NCBI RefSeq assembly: GCF_900112375.1
Contig: NZ_FOLS01000035.1
Coordinates: 1 to 64,000 of the forward strand
Source of the DNA: Pseudomonas citronellolis
GTDB lineage: Bacteria; Pseudomonadota; Gammaproteobacteria; Pseudomonadales; Pseudomonadaceae
Length of the DNA: 64,000 nucleotides
Reading direction: 5' to 3'
A model generated the notes under the pieces. It was given only the letters and a program-made list of their open reading frames with translations. It made no database searches and was not told the origin of the DNA. A program made the position numbers and the translations under genes. Positions within the stretch are counted from its first letter, which is position 1, and the number at the start of each line of letters is the position of its first letter. Of the stretch, positions 10,613 to 19,783 are shown in pieces.

Positions 10613-12427
10613 TCAGGGCTTGCCCACGCCGCGGTCTTCCAACTGGTCGCCCTCGAACAGCGTCTCCAGTTCCTGGCGCGCCTCGCGGGCGGTCTGGATC
10701 ACCGCCGAGGCGTCGTCGTAGACCTTGTACTGGGCCATCAGCACTTCCTCGTCGTGGCGGCGGAAGCGGCGGATGCGCGCCAGCGCCTGCTCCTCGGAAA
10801 GGCCCATTTCCACCAGCACCCGCCGGCTCATCTCCAGGCTGGAGTGGAACAGCTCGCGCACCGGGCTGGCCCCGGCGTCGAGCAGGTGGTAGACGTGCTG
10901 GCGGTTGCGCGCGCGGGCGATGATCTTCACGTGCGGATAGAGCTTGCGCACCAGGCGCGCGGTGTCGATGTTGGTCTGCGGGTCGTCGGTGGCGACGACG
11001 AAGAACTCGGCCTTGTCCACCTGGGCCGCGCGGAGGATTTCCGGGCGCAGCGGGTCGCCGTAGAAGATCGGGATGCTGCCATAGCTGCGGCTCAGCTCGA
11101 TGGTGTCCACCGAGGTGTCCAGGGCGATGAAGGGCACGCGCTGGGCGCGCATGATCCGCGCGACCACCTGGCCCATGCGGCCCATGCCGGCGATCACCAC
11201 CCGCGGCGCGTCGCCCTCGATGCGCTTGTACTCCTCCGGCGCCTCGCGCACCGGCACGGGCTCGGGCTTCATCAGGCGCGCGGCCAGCAGCACCAGCAGC
11301 GGCGTCACCGCCATCGACAGGGTGATGCACAGCACCAGCAGGCTGTGCAGGTTGGCGTCCAGCAGCCCTTCGGCGCGGGCCAGCTTGAACACCACGAAGG
11401 CGAATTCGCCGCCGGCCGCCAGGACGATGCCCAGGCGCAGCGCCGAGTGGCCGTCGAGGCCGCCGGTGAGGCGCCCGAGCAGGTACAGCAGCGGCAGCTT
11501 CAGGCCGATCAGCAGCAGCGTCAGGCCCAGCACCAGCAGCGGCGAATGCAACAGCAGGCCGAGGTCGGCGCTCATCCCCACGCTGATGAAGAACAGCCCC
11601 AGCAGCAGGCCCTTGAACGGCTCGATCTGCGACTCCAGCTCGTGGCGGTACTCCGAGTCGGCCAGCAGCAGGCCGGCGAGGAAGGCGCCCAGGCCCATGG
11701 ACACCCCGGCCAGCTCCATCAGCCAGGCGGTGCCGACGACCACCAGCAGCGCGGTGGCGGTGGACAGGTCGGCCATGCCGGTGCGCGCCACCGTGCGGAA
11801 CACCGGGCGCAGCAGGTAGCGCCCGCCGACCACCACCACGGCGATGCTCCCCACCACTTCGAGGAAGTGGCGCCAGTCGCCGCCCGGCGCGGCCTCGTCG
11901 GCCCGCGCGCCGAGCAACGACACGGCGGCGATCAGCGGGATGGCGGCGATGTCCTGGAACAGCAGGATGGCGAAGGCCAGGCGGCCGTGGGGGCTGGCCA
12001 GCTCCTTGCGCTCGGCGAGGATCTGCAGGCCGAAGGCGGTGGACGACAGCGCCAGGCCGCCGCCGAGCACCACCGAGGTGTTCAGCGGCAGCTCGAAGGC
12101 CAGGTGCGCCAGCACGCCGATCACCAGCGCGGTGAGCAGCACCTGGGCCAGGCCGATGCCAAACACCGCCTTGCGCATCACCCACAGGCGCTTGGGCGAC
12201 AGTTCCAGGCCGATGATGAACAGCAGCAGCACCACGCCCAGCTCGGACAGGCTGGAGACGCTTTCCGGATCATCGATCAGGCGCAGCACCGAAGGCCCGA
12301 TCAGCACCCCGGCCAACAGGTAGCCGAGCACCGCGCCCAGTTGCAGGCGCTTGGCCAGCGGCACCATGAAGACGGTGGCGATGAGGAAGACCACCGCCGA
12401 TTGCAGATAGTTGGAACCATGCTCCAT
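10613..12427 (-). CDS. KefB/KefC-type K+/H+ antiporter (CPA2 family)
   Basis: 604 aa. The N-terminal part (about 1-385) has a dozen hydrophobic segments of a Na+/H+-exchanger-type domain. An RCK/TrkA-N domain follows with the nucleotide-binding loop VVIAGMGRMGQVV (about 410-422). The usual role is K+ efflux coupled to proton entry in cytoplasmic pH control or electrophile stress. KefB and KefC are gated by glutathione; whether that holds here cannot be seen. The ATG at 12427 was chosen because the hydrophobic domain begins directly after it (MEHGSNYLQS). The longer open frame upstream overlaps the lipoate-ligase-like gene and is not supported. It converges on the small membrane protein gene. 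Confidence 0.9.
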   Translation of the reverse strand: MEHGSNYLQSAVVFLIATVFMVPLAKRLQLGAVLGYLLAGVLIGPSVLRLIDDPESVSSLSELGVVLLLFIIGLELSPKRLWVMRKAVFGIGLAQVLLTALVIGVLAHLAFELPLNTSVVLGGGLALSSTAFGLQILAERKELASPHGRLAFAILLFQDIAAIPLIAAVSLLGARADEAAPGGDWRHFLEVVGSIAVVVVGGRYLLRPVFRTVARTGMADLSTATALLVVVGTAWLMELAGVSMGLGAFLAGLLLADSEYRHELESQIEPFKGLLLGLFFISVGMSADLGLLLHSPLLVLGLTLLLIGLKLPLLYLLGRLTGGLDGHSALRLGIVLAAGGEFAFVVFKLARAEGLLDANLHSLLVLCITLSMAVTPLLVLLAARLMKPEPVPVREAPEEYKRIEGDAPRVVIAGMGRMGQVVARIMRAQRVPFIALDTSVDTIELSRSYGSIPIFYGDPLRPEILRAAQVDKAEFFVVATDDPQTNIDTARLVRKLYPHVKIIARARNRQHVYHLLDAGASPVRELFHSSLEMSRRVLVEMGLSEEQALARIRRFRRHDEEVLMAQYKVYDDASAVIQTAREARQELETLFEGDQLEDRGVGKP

Positions 12428-12495
12428 GCCGGAACGCTCCTTGGCAGGATGGGGCCCGGCGCGCGGCCGGGCGGGTGGAACGGAAAGGGTGTCGA

Positions 12496-13209
12496 TCAGA
12501 CCGGCGGCAGGCCCTGGCTGATCAGGTGGCGCTGGAACTGCCCGGCGAGTGCTTCGACCTGCTGCCAGGGCTGCGAGTGCCGTTCGTCCAGCGCGACGTG
12601 GCTGGTGCCACGGATGTCGGCCGGCAATTCGACGGCGCGGTAGAAGGCGTTGACCACCTCGGCCATGGCCTCGCGCTGGTTCTCCATGAGGATGGCGCCG
12701 TGGGCCAGCACCACGTAGCGCCCGTCGCTCTGCCGGCGGCGCCAGCGCTGGGCGGTGCCGACCAGCTTGCGGCCGCCGATGTTGACGTTGTAGCGGCCGT
12801 CGCAGAAGGCGCCGTCGACCTCGCCCACGCCGGCGTCCAGGCCCATGGCCGCGAGCCAGTCGCAGAGCGGCTGGCACAGGCGCAGGTAGGCGGTGTCGAT
12901 GCGCGTCTGCTCGTTGTCGCCGTCGGGCACCGCGTAGCACAGGGCGACGTTGAGTACCGCCGGCGACTGCGGCACCGGCTCGCCGCCGGTGTCGCGCAGG
13001 GCGATCGGCCAGCCGAGTTCGGCGCAGCGCGCCTCGGCCTCGGCGAAACCGGCCAGGCGGCTGAGCCGGCGCGGCATCACCAGCGCCTGCTGCAGCGGGC
13101 GCCAGAATAGCAGGCGGCTGTCGGCCTGGCCGCTGAACACCTGGTCCAGGGCGGCGCGTTCGGCATCCAGGCCGTCTTGCGCGGAAAACCGCAATACCCG
13201 TTCGCCCAT
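12496..13209 (-). CDS. Lipoate-protein ligase A family protein
   Basis: 237 aa, matching the biotin/lipoate A/B ligase fold. The family glycine-rich loop appears as RDTGGEPVPQ followed by LNVALCY (about residues 69-90), and the conserved lysine lies in GGRKLVGTAQ. The accessory C-terminal domain of LplA is missing, which puts the size closer to LipM/LipL octanoyltransferases or to single-domain LplA proteins. It could transfer or exchange lipoyl or octanoyl groups on carrier domains such as GcvH or E2 subunits. Substrate and direction cannot be told from sequence. It sits 68 nt upstream of the antiporter gene and may share its transcript. It is divergent from the diguanylate cyclase gene. Confidence 0.82.
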   Translation of the reverse strand: MGERVLRFSAQDGLDAERAALDQVFSGQADSRLLFWRPLQQALVMPRRLSRLAGFAEAEARCAELGWPIALRDTGGEPVPQSPAVLNVALCYAVPDGDNEQTRIDTAYLRLCQPLCDWLAAMGLDAGVGEVDGAFCDGRYNVNIGGRKLVGTAQRWRRRQSDGRYVVLAHGAILMENQREAMAEVVNAFYRAVELPADIRGTSHVALDERHSQPWQQVEALAGQFQRHLISQGLPPV

Positions 13210-13320
13210 GTCCTACTCCTCTCGCCGTGCTGCCTGACAGGTAGCGGACTATGCCCAGCCGCCACGCCAGGCTGCAAGCGAAAAGCCGCGCTCCCCCGGC
13301 AGGCGGCGGGACAGCCTGGC

Positions 13321-13350
13321 GGCATATGGCTATGCTCATAGCCGGATGCC
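13321..13350. promoter_or_regulatory. 30-bp inverted repeat upstream of the diguanylate cyclase gene
   Basis: Nested palindrome: outer arms GGCAT/ATGCC and a perfect inner pair GGCTATG-CT-CATAGCC at 13328-13343. It lies 22 nt before the GTG start of the cyclase gene, inside the 162-bp divergent gap. It could be an operator for a dimeric regulator or a 5'-leader hairpin; the sequence alone does not decide. No regulator gene adjoins it. Confidence 0.5.
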
Positions 13351-13371
13351 ATCGCGCACAGGACGAGTCCC

Positions 13372-14571
13372 GTGTCCCAGCCGTTCCCGCAACGCCTTCG
13401 CCAGCAATTCCGGCTCGCCCGCTCCCTGGCGCGACCGGTGGCCACCGAGAACCTCAGGCGCCTGGCCTGGCTGGCGCTGCTGGCGGTGCCCTTCGGCCTG
13501 GTGCACATCCTGGTGTTCTGGCTCAACCTGCAGGGCAGCCTCCCGGAGTTCGACGGCTGGCGCCAGCACATCATCCTCACCCACGCGGTGGTGGCCGTGC
13601 TGCTGCTCGGCCTCGGCCTGCTCGCCTGGCAGGCCCGCCAGCGCCCGCAGGCGCCGCCGCCGTGGTACTGCGAGCTGCTGGCGCTGCTGGGCGCCGGCGT
13701 GCTGCTGGGTTTCGGCCTGGTCATCACCTGCTTCGACCAGGAGGTGACCAGCAGCATCACGCCCTTCCTCATGGGCGCGGTGGCCACGGCGCTGATCCTG
13801 CTGCTGCGCCCGGTGTTCGCCACGCTGCTCTACGTCGTGCTGTTCATCGCCTTCGAACTGGCCATGGAAATGGCCCAGCCGGACCCGCAGCTGCGCCTGT
13901 CCAACCAGATGGGCGGCCTGACCATCTGCGGCATCGGCCTGCTGCTGTCGCAGATCCTCTGGTTCGGCCACCTGCGCAACCTGCGCCAGCGCCAGCACCT
14001 GCGCCGGCAGCGCAAGGAGCTGGAAGAGAAGAACCTGCAGCTGGAATACCTGGCCGGCCACGACCCGCTGACCGGGCTGTTCAACCGCCGCCAGTTCGAC
14101 CAGTTGGTGAAGCAGGAACTGGCGCGCTGCGACCGCCAGCCGATGCCGGTGAGCCTGCTGATGATCGACCTGGACCACTTCAAGTTCATCAACGACCGCT
14201 ACGGCCACCCGCTGGGCGACGAAGTGATCCGCCACACCGCCACCCTGCTGCGCAAGCACACCCGCAGCAGCGACAGCGTGGCGCGCCTGGGCGGCGAGGA
14301 GTTCCTCCTGCTGCTGCCGGACACCGCCGCGCCCCAGGCCAGGGTGATCGCCGAAAAGCTGCGCAAGCTGCTGGAAGACACCCCGCTGCCGATGAAGGAC
14401 GGCCTGCTCTACCTCACCGCCAGCTTCGGCATCGCCGGCCTGGCCAGTGGTGTGTCGAGCACCTACGAGAGGCTCTACAGCACGGCCGACCAGGCCCTGT
14501 ACCGGGCCAAGGCCAGCGGGCGCAACCGGGTGGAGGTGATGGATGCAGCGCCCCATGGGACGTTGGAGTGA
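13372..14571 (+). CDS. Membrane-bound diguanylate cyclase (GGDEF domain)
   Basis: 399 aa. About six membrane spans fill residues 28-200 with only short loops (a MASE-like sensor of unrecognised type). A short coiled segment (LRRQRKELEEKNLQLEYLAG) then leads into a GGDEF domain. The active-site motif is GGEEF, and an inhibitory I-site RSSD lies exactly five residues before it, so the enzyme should make cyclic di-GMP and be product-inhibited. There is no EAL domain. The start is GTG 13372, with GGACGA upstream and a 30-bp palindrome just ahead of it. It converges on the lipoprotein gene across the REP region. Cyclic di-GMP links it in principle to the motility genes further on, but nothing here shows a direct connection. 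Confidence 0.92.
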   Translation: MSQPFPQRLRQQFRLARSLARPVATENLRRLAWLALLAVPFGLVHILVFWLNLQGSLPEFDGWRQHIILTHAVVAVLLLGLGLLAWQARQRPQAPPPWYCELLALLGAGVLLGFGLVITCFDQEVTSSITPFLMGAVATALILLLRPVFATLLYVVLFIAFELAMEMAQPDPQLRLSNQMGGLTICGIGLLLSQILWFGHLRNLRQRQHLRRQRKELEEKNLQLEYLAGHDPLTGLFNRRQFDQLVKQELARCDRQPMPVSLLMIDLDHFKFINDRYGHPLGDEVIRHTATLLRKHTRSSDSVARLGGEEFLLLLPDTAAPQARVIAEKLRKLLEDTPLPMKDGLLYLTASFGIAGLASGVSSTYERLYSTADQALYRAKASGRNRVEVMDAAPHGTLE

Positions 14572-14580
14572 GCTTTTGTG

Positions 14581-15123
14581 TAGGAGCGAGCTTGCTCGCG
14601 AACAGCGTTTCCCGGTGGCTGCAGTGTTTGGGGTTGACTCCGCCCCCTCACCCCAGCCCTCTCCCAGAGGGAGAGGGGGCCGTTTGGAGCGAGCGGCGAA
14701 TCCAGAGTCATCCTGACACTCCCATCTATTCCCGCCATTCCCGCGTTCACGGAAATGACGAGGGAGAAGGATCGCGCCTGACTTCCAGGCCGCTCAGGAC
14801 AGCCCCCTCTCCCTTCAGGGAGAGGGTTGGGGAGAGGGCGCTCTTGAACCCAACATCTATGCCGCCGGGAAACACCATTCGCGAGCAAGCTCGCTCCTAC
14901 GAAGAGCCGTGCCAGTTCTTGCTTTGGGACTGCCAGCCCGTAGGGCGCATAACCGCGAACGCGGGAATGGAGGAAATAGATGGGAGTTTCAGGATGACTC
15001 CGAATTCGCCGCTCGCTCCGAACGGCCCCCTCTCCCTCTGGGAGAGGGCTGGGGTGAGGGTACGGCGTCAACCCCAAACGTCGCAGCAGCCGGGAAATTC
15101 ATTCGCGAGCAAGCTCGCTCCTA
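14581..15123. repeat. Three copies of a compound REP element (568-bp intergenic region)
   Basis: This gene-free gap (14572-15139) holds three compound units. Copy A, plus orientation: REP core TAGGAGCGAGCTTGCTCGCG at 14581 and a GCCCTCTCCC...GGGAGAGGGGGC hairpin at 14656-14680. Copy B, inverted: hairpin 14802-14826, REP 14880-14901. Copy C, inverted: hairpin 15025-15049, REP 15102-15123. Copies A and C are near-identical over about 140 bp including the spacer TTTGGGGTTGAC and the distal GAGTCATCCTGA, so the gap is a long imperfect inverted repeat. The strong hairpins between two convergent genes could also terminate transcription. Confidence 0.9.
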
Positions 15124-15139
15124 CGAAAATCCCCTAACC

Positions 15140-15562
15140 TCAGGGCTGCGCGTAGCGGCGGCTCAACCCCGGCGGCACGCCGTTGGCGTCGGTGGCGGTC
15201 CAGGGGCCCTGCGGGCTCACGCCCCAGTACCAGGCGCCGTCCCAGTGGTAGTAGGTGCGCTGGCGGTAGTACAGGTCCTGCTGCCCCTGGATCACGTAGA
15301 CGCCCAGGTTCGGGTCCCAGCGGCCCTTGCCGCCCGGCGGCGGGGCGAACTGGGTGTGGGTGCTGCGGGGCTTGTTCGAGGGGTTCTGCGGGTTCGGCGT
15401 GATGGCCGTGCGCGGCGCCGGCTTGTTCGACGGCGTGGCCGCCGGCACCTGGCCGCTGGCGCCGGGTTGCGGGGCCGGCGCCGGGGCTTGCGAGTGGGGC
15501 TGCTGGCCGGCGCAACCGGCCAGGGCGAGCAGGGCCGCGAGGGCGAGGATTCGGCCTTTCAC
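15140..15562 (-). CDS. Small proline-rich lipoprotein
   Basis: 140 aa. A lipoprotein signal peptide carries the lipobox LAGC, with the lipidated cysteine at residue 17. A Pro/Ala/Asn-rich linker (about 20-75) follows, then a Trp/Tyr-rich C-terminal region of about 60 residues (WDPNLGVYVI, YYRQRTYYHWDGAWYW, GPWTATD) resembling small YXW-repeat envelope proteins. Residue after Cys17 is Ala, so outer-membrane sorting by the +2 rule is expected. The start is GTG 15562 with GGAGG 8 nt upstream. It is 25 nt downstream of ccmI on the same strand and may be read as the tail of the ccm operon, though no role in haem attachment is evident. Confidence 0.75.
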   Translation of the reverse strand: MKGRILALAALLALAGCAGQQPHSQAPAPAPQPGASGQVPAATPSNKPAPRTAITPNPQNPSNKPRSTHTQFAPPPGGKGRWDPNLGVYVIQGQQDLYYRQRTYYHWDGAWYWGVSPQGPWTATDANGVPPGLSRRYAQP

Positions 15563-15587
15563 GGGCGCACCTCCAGGAAGGGTTCGG

Positions 15588-16796
15588 TCAATGCTGGTCC
15601 GGGCTGTCGATGGTCACCGCCTGATCGCCCGCGCCGGCAGTAGACAACGGCTGGCTGCGTCCGATCCATTCGCCGCTGATGGCATTGCCGGCGCGCGACA
15701 CCCGCGCCACCAGCTCCACCTTCGGGAAGGCCGACAGCTTCAGTTGCGGCATCATGGCGTCGGCATCGCTGAGCGACACCTCGTCCGGCAGGTCGGCCAC
15801 CTTCAGGCGCTTGACCGCCAGCGGCATCGGCGGGCCGTTCACCGCGCGGGCGAAGACGAACACGCTGTCGTCCGGCTTGACCTGGCCCTTCACCGCGTCG
15901 CTGAGGTCCACTCGCACCTTCAGTGTCACGCCGGCGGTCGCTGCCGCGGCCGGCGCTTCCGGCAGCTTCTCGCCGCGCTCGACCAGGTGCTGACGGGCGC
16001 GCTCAATGCCGCTCTGGATGGCCGCGCGCGACGGGTCGTCGGCCGGCAGCGCGGCGACCAGGCGTTGCCAGTAGTCCACGGCATCGGCGTAGCGCTGGTC
16101 TTCGAAGGCGGAAATGCCCATCAGGCCGAGGGTGGTGACTTCCTCCGGGTTCTGCTTGAGCGCCTCGTCGGCCAGGGCCTGGGCGGTGCCGGCCATCTTC
16201 TTGCCGTTGGCGAAGTACAGCGCCTGGGCCCACTGGCCGAGCACTTCGGACTGGCGCCCGGACAGGTTGGCGGCGCGCTCGAAGGCCTTAGCGGCATCCT
16301 CGAAGCGCTCCTGGGTCATGTAGGTGCGGCCGAGGAAGTACCAGCCCTCGGCGGAATCCGGCTGGGCCTGCACGGCCTTCTCCAGGCGCTCGGTCATCTC
16401 CGCCATGGAGTGCGGCGGCTCGGCGAACTCGCGGGACAGCGCCAGCTTCTCGCTGGCGCCCCAGTGCAGGTACAGGCCCAGGCCCAGCAGCGGCAGCAGC
16501 ACGGCCGCCAGCAGCGGCGCGGCGCGGCCCAGGCGCGAGCGGCGCTCGCCCTCGCCTTCGGTGTCGGCCAGCAGTTCGCGGGCGGCCTCGGCGCGCCCGG
16601 CCTGCAGCTGGGCGTCGTCCAGGGTGCCGGCGGCGTGCTGGGCGTCCAGCTCGGCGAGGCGTTCCTGGTACAGGGCGACGTTGAGGGCGGTGCGGTCTTC
16701 CTCGGCCTGGGCGCGGCGGCCACGCAGCAGCGGAATCAGCAGGAAAGCCATGGCCACCAGCGCAAGCAGGCCGGCGGCGAGCCAGAAGTCGATCAT
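15588..16796 (-). CDS. ccmI: Cytochrome c maturation protein CcmI (CycH)
   Basis: 402 aa. Two N-terminal membrane segments (about 3-22 and 90-112) bracket a cytoplasmic loop with a leucine-zipper-like helix, and a periplasmic TPR region follows ([22 protein letters not shown]). A C-terminal domain of the CcmI type ends the protein. CcmI binds apocytochrome c, especially its C-terminal helix, and delivers it to the CcmF/CcmH haem ligation complex. ATG 16796 overlaps the ccmH stop by four bases. It is the last gene of the ccmABCDEFGHI order. Length and topology are those of the Pseudomonas CycH type, which carries the TPR domain separately from CcmH. Confidence 0.93.
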   Translation of the reverse strand: MIDFWLAAGLLALVAMAFLLIPLLRGRRAQAEEDRTALNVALYQERLAELDAQHAAGTLDDAQLQAGRAEAARELLADTEGEGERRSRLGRAAPLLAAVLLPLLGLGLYLHWGASEKLALSREFAEPPHSMAEMTERLEKAVQAQPDSAEGWYFLGRTYMTQERFEDAAKAFERAANLSGRQSEVLGQWAQALYFANGKKMAGTAQALADEALKQNPEEVTTLGLMGISAFEDQRYADAVDYWQRLVAALPADDPSRAAIQSGIERARQHLVERGEKLPEAPAAAATAGVTLKVRVDLSDAVKGQVKPDDSVFVFARAVNGPPMPLAVKRLKVADLPDEVSLSDADAMMPQLKLSAFPKVELVARVSRAGNAISGEWIGRSQPLSTAGAGDQAVTIDSPDQH

Positions 16797-17263
16797 TTGT
16801 CTTGGTTATCCAGCAATTGATTCAGGCGGGCCTGTTCCTCGGCGGACAGGCTGGCGGACGGACCGGCGGCGCTGCGGCGGCGGCGCGCCACCAGCACGCC
16901 CACCACCAGCACACCCAGGCCCAGCAGGGCCGCCGGGCCGAACCAGAGCAGCCAGGTGCGAGCGTTGACCGGCGGCTTGTAACGCACGAAGTCGCCGTAG
17001 CGGTCGACCATGTAGTCGACGATCTGCTCGTCGCTCTTGCCCTGCTGCAGCTGCTCGTAGATCTGCTTGCGCAGGTCGGCGGCGATGGGCGCGTTGGAGT
17101 CGGCGATGTCCTGGTTCTGGCACTTCGGGCAGCGCAGCTCGGTGGTCAGGCTGCGGAAGCGCTGGCGCTCGGCCTCGCTGGGGAATTCGTAGGTGTCGAT
17201 GGCGGCGTGGGCCACGCCGGCGAGACTCAGGCCCAGCAGGGCCGCGGCGAGGAATCGCTTCAT
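16793..17263 (-). CDS. ccmH: Cytochrome c maturation protein CcmH
   Basis: 156 aa. There is a signal peptide (1-20), then the family motif LRCPKCQNQ with redox cysteines Cys45 and Cys48. A membrane anchor lies at about 102-122 and a short cytoplasmic tail ends the protein. CcmH keeps the CXXCH haem-binding cysteines of apocytochrome c reduced and forms part of the haem lyase with CcmF and CcmI. This is the short CcmH form, with the TPR part supplied by ccmI next door. ATG 17263 gives the signal peptide; the open frame upstream overlaps ccmG and is not used. It overlaps both neighbours by four bases. Confidence 0.94.
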   Translation of the reverse strand: MKRFLAAALLGLSLAGVAHAAIDTYEFPSEAERQRFRSLTTELRCPKCQNQDIADSNAPIAADLRKQIYEQLQQGKSDEQIVDYMVDRYGDFVRYKPPVNARTWLLWFGPAALLGLGVLVVGVLVARRRRSAAGPSASLSAEEQARLNQLLDNQDK

Positions 17264-17802
17264 TTGCCCCCCGCCTCGTCCACCAGGCGCTGGTAGATCG
17301 GCGCCAGCTGCTCGCGCCAGACCTTCTCGTCGACGGCGCCGACCAGCTTGTGGCGGATGATGCCGTCCTTGTCGATCACGTAGGTCTCCGGCGCGCCGTA
17401 CACGCCCAGGTCCAGGCCCAGGGTGCCCTGGGCATCGGCGATGTTCAGCACGTAGGGGTCGTGCAGGTCCTGCAGCCACTTCTGCGCGGCGGCGTTGTCG
17501 TCCTTGTAGTTGATGCCGACGATCACCACGCCCTGCTCGGCCAGCTTGGCCAGCACCGGGTGCTCGAAGCGGCAGGTCGGGCACCAGGTGCCCCAGACGT
17601 TGACCAGCGCCGGGCGGCCCTTGAGGTCGGCCTGGGTGTAGGTCTTGCCCGGCTCCAGCACGCCGGGCAGGGCGAAGGCCGGGAACGGCTTGTCGATCAA
17701 CGCCGAGGGCAGCTCGCTGGGGTCGAGCCACAGGCCGCGGAACAGGAATACCGCGACGACCAGGAAGATCGCCAGCGGCAACAGCAGGATCGCACGCTTC
17801 AC
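17260..17802 (-). CDS. ccmG: Thiol:disulfide interchange protein CcmG (DsbE)
   Basis: 180 aa. A single N-terminal membrane anchor (about 5-23) is followed by a periplasmic thioredoxin fold with the active site WCPTC (Cys74, Cys77) and the family GVYGAPETYVID segment near the cis-proline. CcmG reduces the CcmH/apocytochrome disulfide, with electrons from DsbD. The start is GTG 17802, two bases after the ccmF stop. The longer frame upstream would add 27 residues with no anchor-like sequence and overlaps ccmF. It belongs to the ccm operon. Confidence 0.94.
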   Translation of the reverse strand: MKRAILLLPLAIFLVVAVFLFRGLWLDPSELPSALIDKPFPAFALPGVLEPGKTYTQADLKGRPALVNVWGTWCPTCRFEHPVLAKLAEQGVVIVGINYKDDNAAAQKWLQDLHDPYVLNIADAQGTLGLDLGVYGAPETYVIDKDGIIRHKLVGAVDEKVWREQLAPIYQRLVDEAGGK

Positions 17803-17804
17803 AC

Positions 17805-19781
17805 TCAGGCTCCCTGTCCGGCGGCGAGGCCCAGCGCCTCGCGCACCTTGGTTTTCACTTTCAGCCGGTAGCGCCGGTCGCACGCCGCCAGCACGCCGCC
17901 CAGGGCGGTGAGCAGGCCGCCCAGCCAGATGAAGCGGACGAACGGCTTGATGTGCAGGCGCACGGCCCAGGCGCCGTCGTCCAGCGGCTCGCCCAGGGCG
18001 ACGTAGAGATCGCGGGTCAGGCTGCCGTGGATGCCGGCCTCGGTCATCATCGAGCGCTGCACGCTGTACAGGCGCTTCTCCGGGTGCAGCACGGCCACTT
18101 CGCTACCGTTGCGGGTGACGCGGATGGTGCCCTTGTCGGAGGTGAAGTTGGGGCCTTCGAAGTGCCTGGTGCCCTCGAAGGCGAACTGGTAGCCGCCCAG
18201 CTCCACGCTCTCGCCCGGGGCCATGCGCAGGTCGCGCTGGGCGCTGAACTGGCTGGTGAGGACGATGCCGATGGCGCACACGGCGATGCCCAGGTGCGCC
18301 ACCTGCATGCCCCAGTAGCTGCGGTTGAGGCTCGCGGCGCCGGCCACCAGGCCCTTGTGGCGGACCTTGTCGAGGAAGTCGCGCACCCCGCCGAGGATCA
18401 CCCAGAAGGCCAGCAGGAACACCGCCAGCACCGGCCAGTACAGGTCGCCGTAGAGGAAGGTGGCGACGCCGCCGAGCACCACGGCGCCGATCAGCACCGG
18501 CGTCAGCATGCGCAGCAGCCACTGCGTCGGGGTGTCCTTCCAGCGCACCAGCACGCCCACGGTCAGGGCCAGCATCATCCCCGTCATCAGCGGCACGAAC
18601 AGCGCGTTGAAGTACGGCGGGCCGACCGACAGCTTGGCGCCGCTGATGGCGTCGAGCACCAGCGGGTAGAGGGTGCCGAGCAGGATCATCGCGGCGGTCA
18701 CCACCAGCACCACGTTGTTCAGCAGCAGCAGGGTCTCGCGCGACCACAGGGCGAAGCCGACCTGGCTCTTGACCACCGGCGCGCGCAGAGCGAACAGCGT
18801 CAGCGAGCCGCCGACCACCACCAGCAGGAAGGCCAGGATGAACACCCCGCGCTCCGGGTCGGAGGCGAAGGCGTGCACCGAGGTCAGCACCCCGGAGCGG
18901 ACCAGGAAGGTGCCCAGCAGGCTGAGGGAGAAGGCGGCGATGGCCAGCAGCACCGTCCAGCTCTTGAACACCCCGCGCTTCTCGGTCACCGCCAGCGAGT
19001 GGATCAGCGCGGTGCCCACCAGCCAGGGCATGAAGGAGGCGTTCTCCACCGGGTCCCAGAACCACCAGCCGCCCCAGCCCAACTCGTAGTAGGCCCACCA
19101 GGAGCCAAGCACGATGCCGATACCGAGGAAGGTCCAGGCCACCAGGGTCCAGGGCCGCGACCAGCGCGCCCAGGCCGCGTCGAGGCGGCCGCCGAGCAGC
19201 GCGGCGATGGCGAAGGCGAAGGCCACCGAGAAGCCGACGTAGCCCATGTAGAGCATCGGCGGGTGGATGATCAGGCCCGGGTCCTGCAGCAGCGGGTTGA
19301 GGTCGTTGCCGTCGGCCGGCGCCTGCGGCAGCAGGCGGCTGAAGGGGTTGGAGGTGATGATCAGGAACAGCAGGAAGCCGGTGCTGATCATCCCCATCAC
19401 CGCCAGCACCCGCGCCAGCATGGGTTCGGGCAGCTCGCGGGAGAAGATCGACACGGCGAAGGTCCAGCCGCCGAGGATCAGCGCCCAGAGCAGCAGCGAG
19501 CCCTCGTGGGCGCCCCACACGGCGCTGAACTTGTAGTACCAGGGCAGCGCGCTGTTGGAATTGCTGGCCACGTAGGCCACGGAGAAGTCGTCATGCAGGA
19601 AGGCCCAGGCCAGGCAGGCGAAGGCGAACGCCAGGAAGGCGAACTGCCCCCAGGCCGCCGGGCGCGCCAGGCTCATCCACTGGCGGTCGCCGCGCCAGGC
19701 GCCGACCAGCGGGAAGAAGGACATCACCAGCGCCATGCACAGCGCCAGGATCAACGACAGGTGGCCGAGTTCCGGGATCAT
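17805..19781 (-). CDS. ccmF: Cytochrome c haem lyase subunit CcmF
   Basis: 658 aa with about 15 membrane segments. The tryptophan-rich haem-handling motif GWGGWWFWDPVENASFMPWL sits near residues 230-249, and conserved histidines flank it in periplasmic loops. CcmF receives haem from holo-CcmE and ligates it to the reduced CXXCH motif of apocytochrome c in complex with CcmH and CcmI. ATG 19781 lies two bases after the ccmE stop. The length is normal for the family. No defect is visible. Confidence 0.96.
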   Translation of the reverse strand: MIPELGHLSLILALCMALVMSFFPLVGAWRGDRQWMSLARPAAWGQFAFLAFAFACLAWAFLHDDFSVAYVASNSNSALPWYYKFSAVWGAHEGSLLLWALILGGWTFAVSIFSRELPEPMLARVLAVMGMISTGFLLFLIITSNPFSRLLPQAPADGNDLNPLLQDPGLIIHPPMLYMGYVGFSVAFAFAIAALLGGRLDAAWARWSRPWTLVAWTFLGIGIVLGSWWAYYELGWGGWWFWDPVENASFMPWLVGTALIHSLAVTEKRGVFKSWTVLLAIAAFSLSLLGTFLVRSGVLTSVHAFASDPERGVFILAFLLVVVGGSLTLFALRAPVVKSQVGFALWSRETLLLLNNVVLVVTAAMILLGTLYPLVLDAISGAKLSVGPPYFNALFVPLMTGMMLALTVGVLVRWKDTPTQWLLRMLTPVLIGAVVLGGVATFLYGDLYWPVLAVFLLAFWVILGGVRDFLDKVRHKGLVAGAASLNRSYWGMQVAHLGIAVCAIGIVLTSQFSAQRDLRMAPGESVELGGYQFAFEGTRHFEGPNFTSDKGTIRVTRNGSEVAVLHPEKRLYSVQRSMMTEAGIHGSLTRDLYVALGEPLDDGAWAVRLHIKPFVRFIWLGGLLTALGGVLAACDRRYRLKVKTKVREALGLAAGQGA

Positions 19782-19783
19782 CG

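Noticed and set aside
10613-13339. 908-codon version of the antiporter with a long N-terminal extension
   Set aside because: The extension overlaps the lipoate-ligase-like gene in another frame and is Arg/Pro-rich; the membrane domain starts right after ATG 12427.
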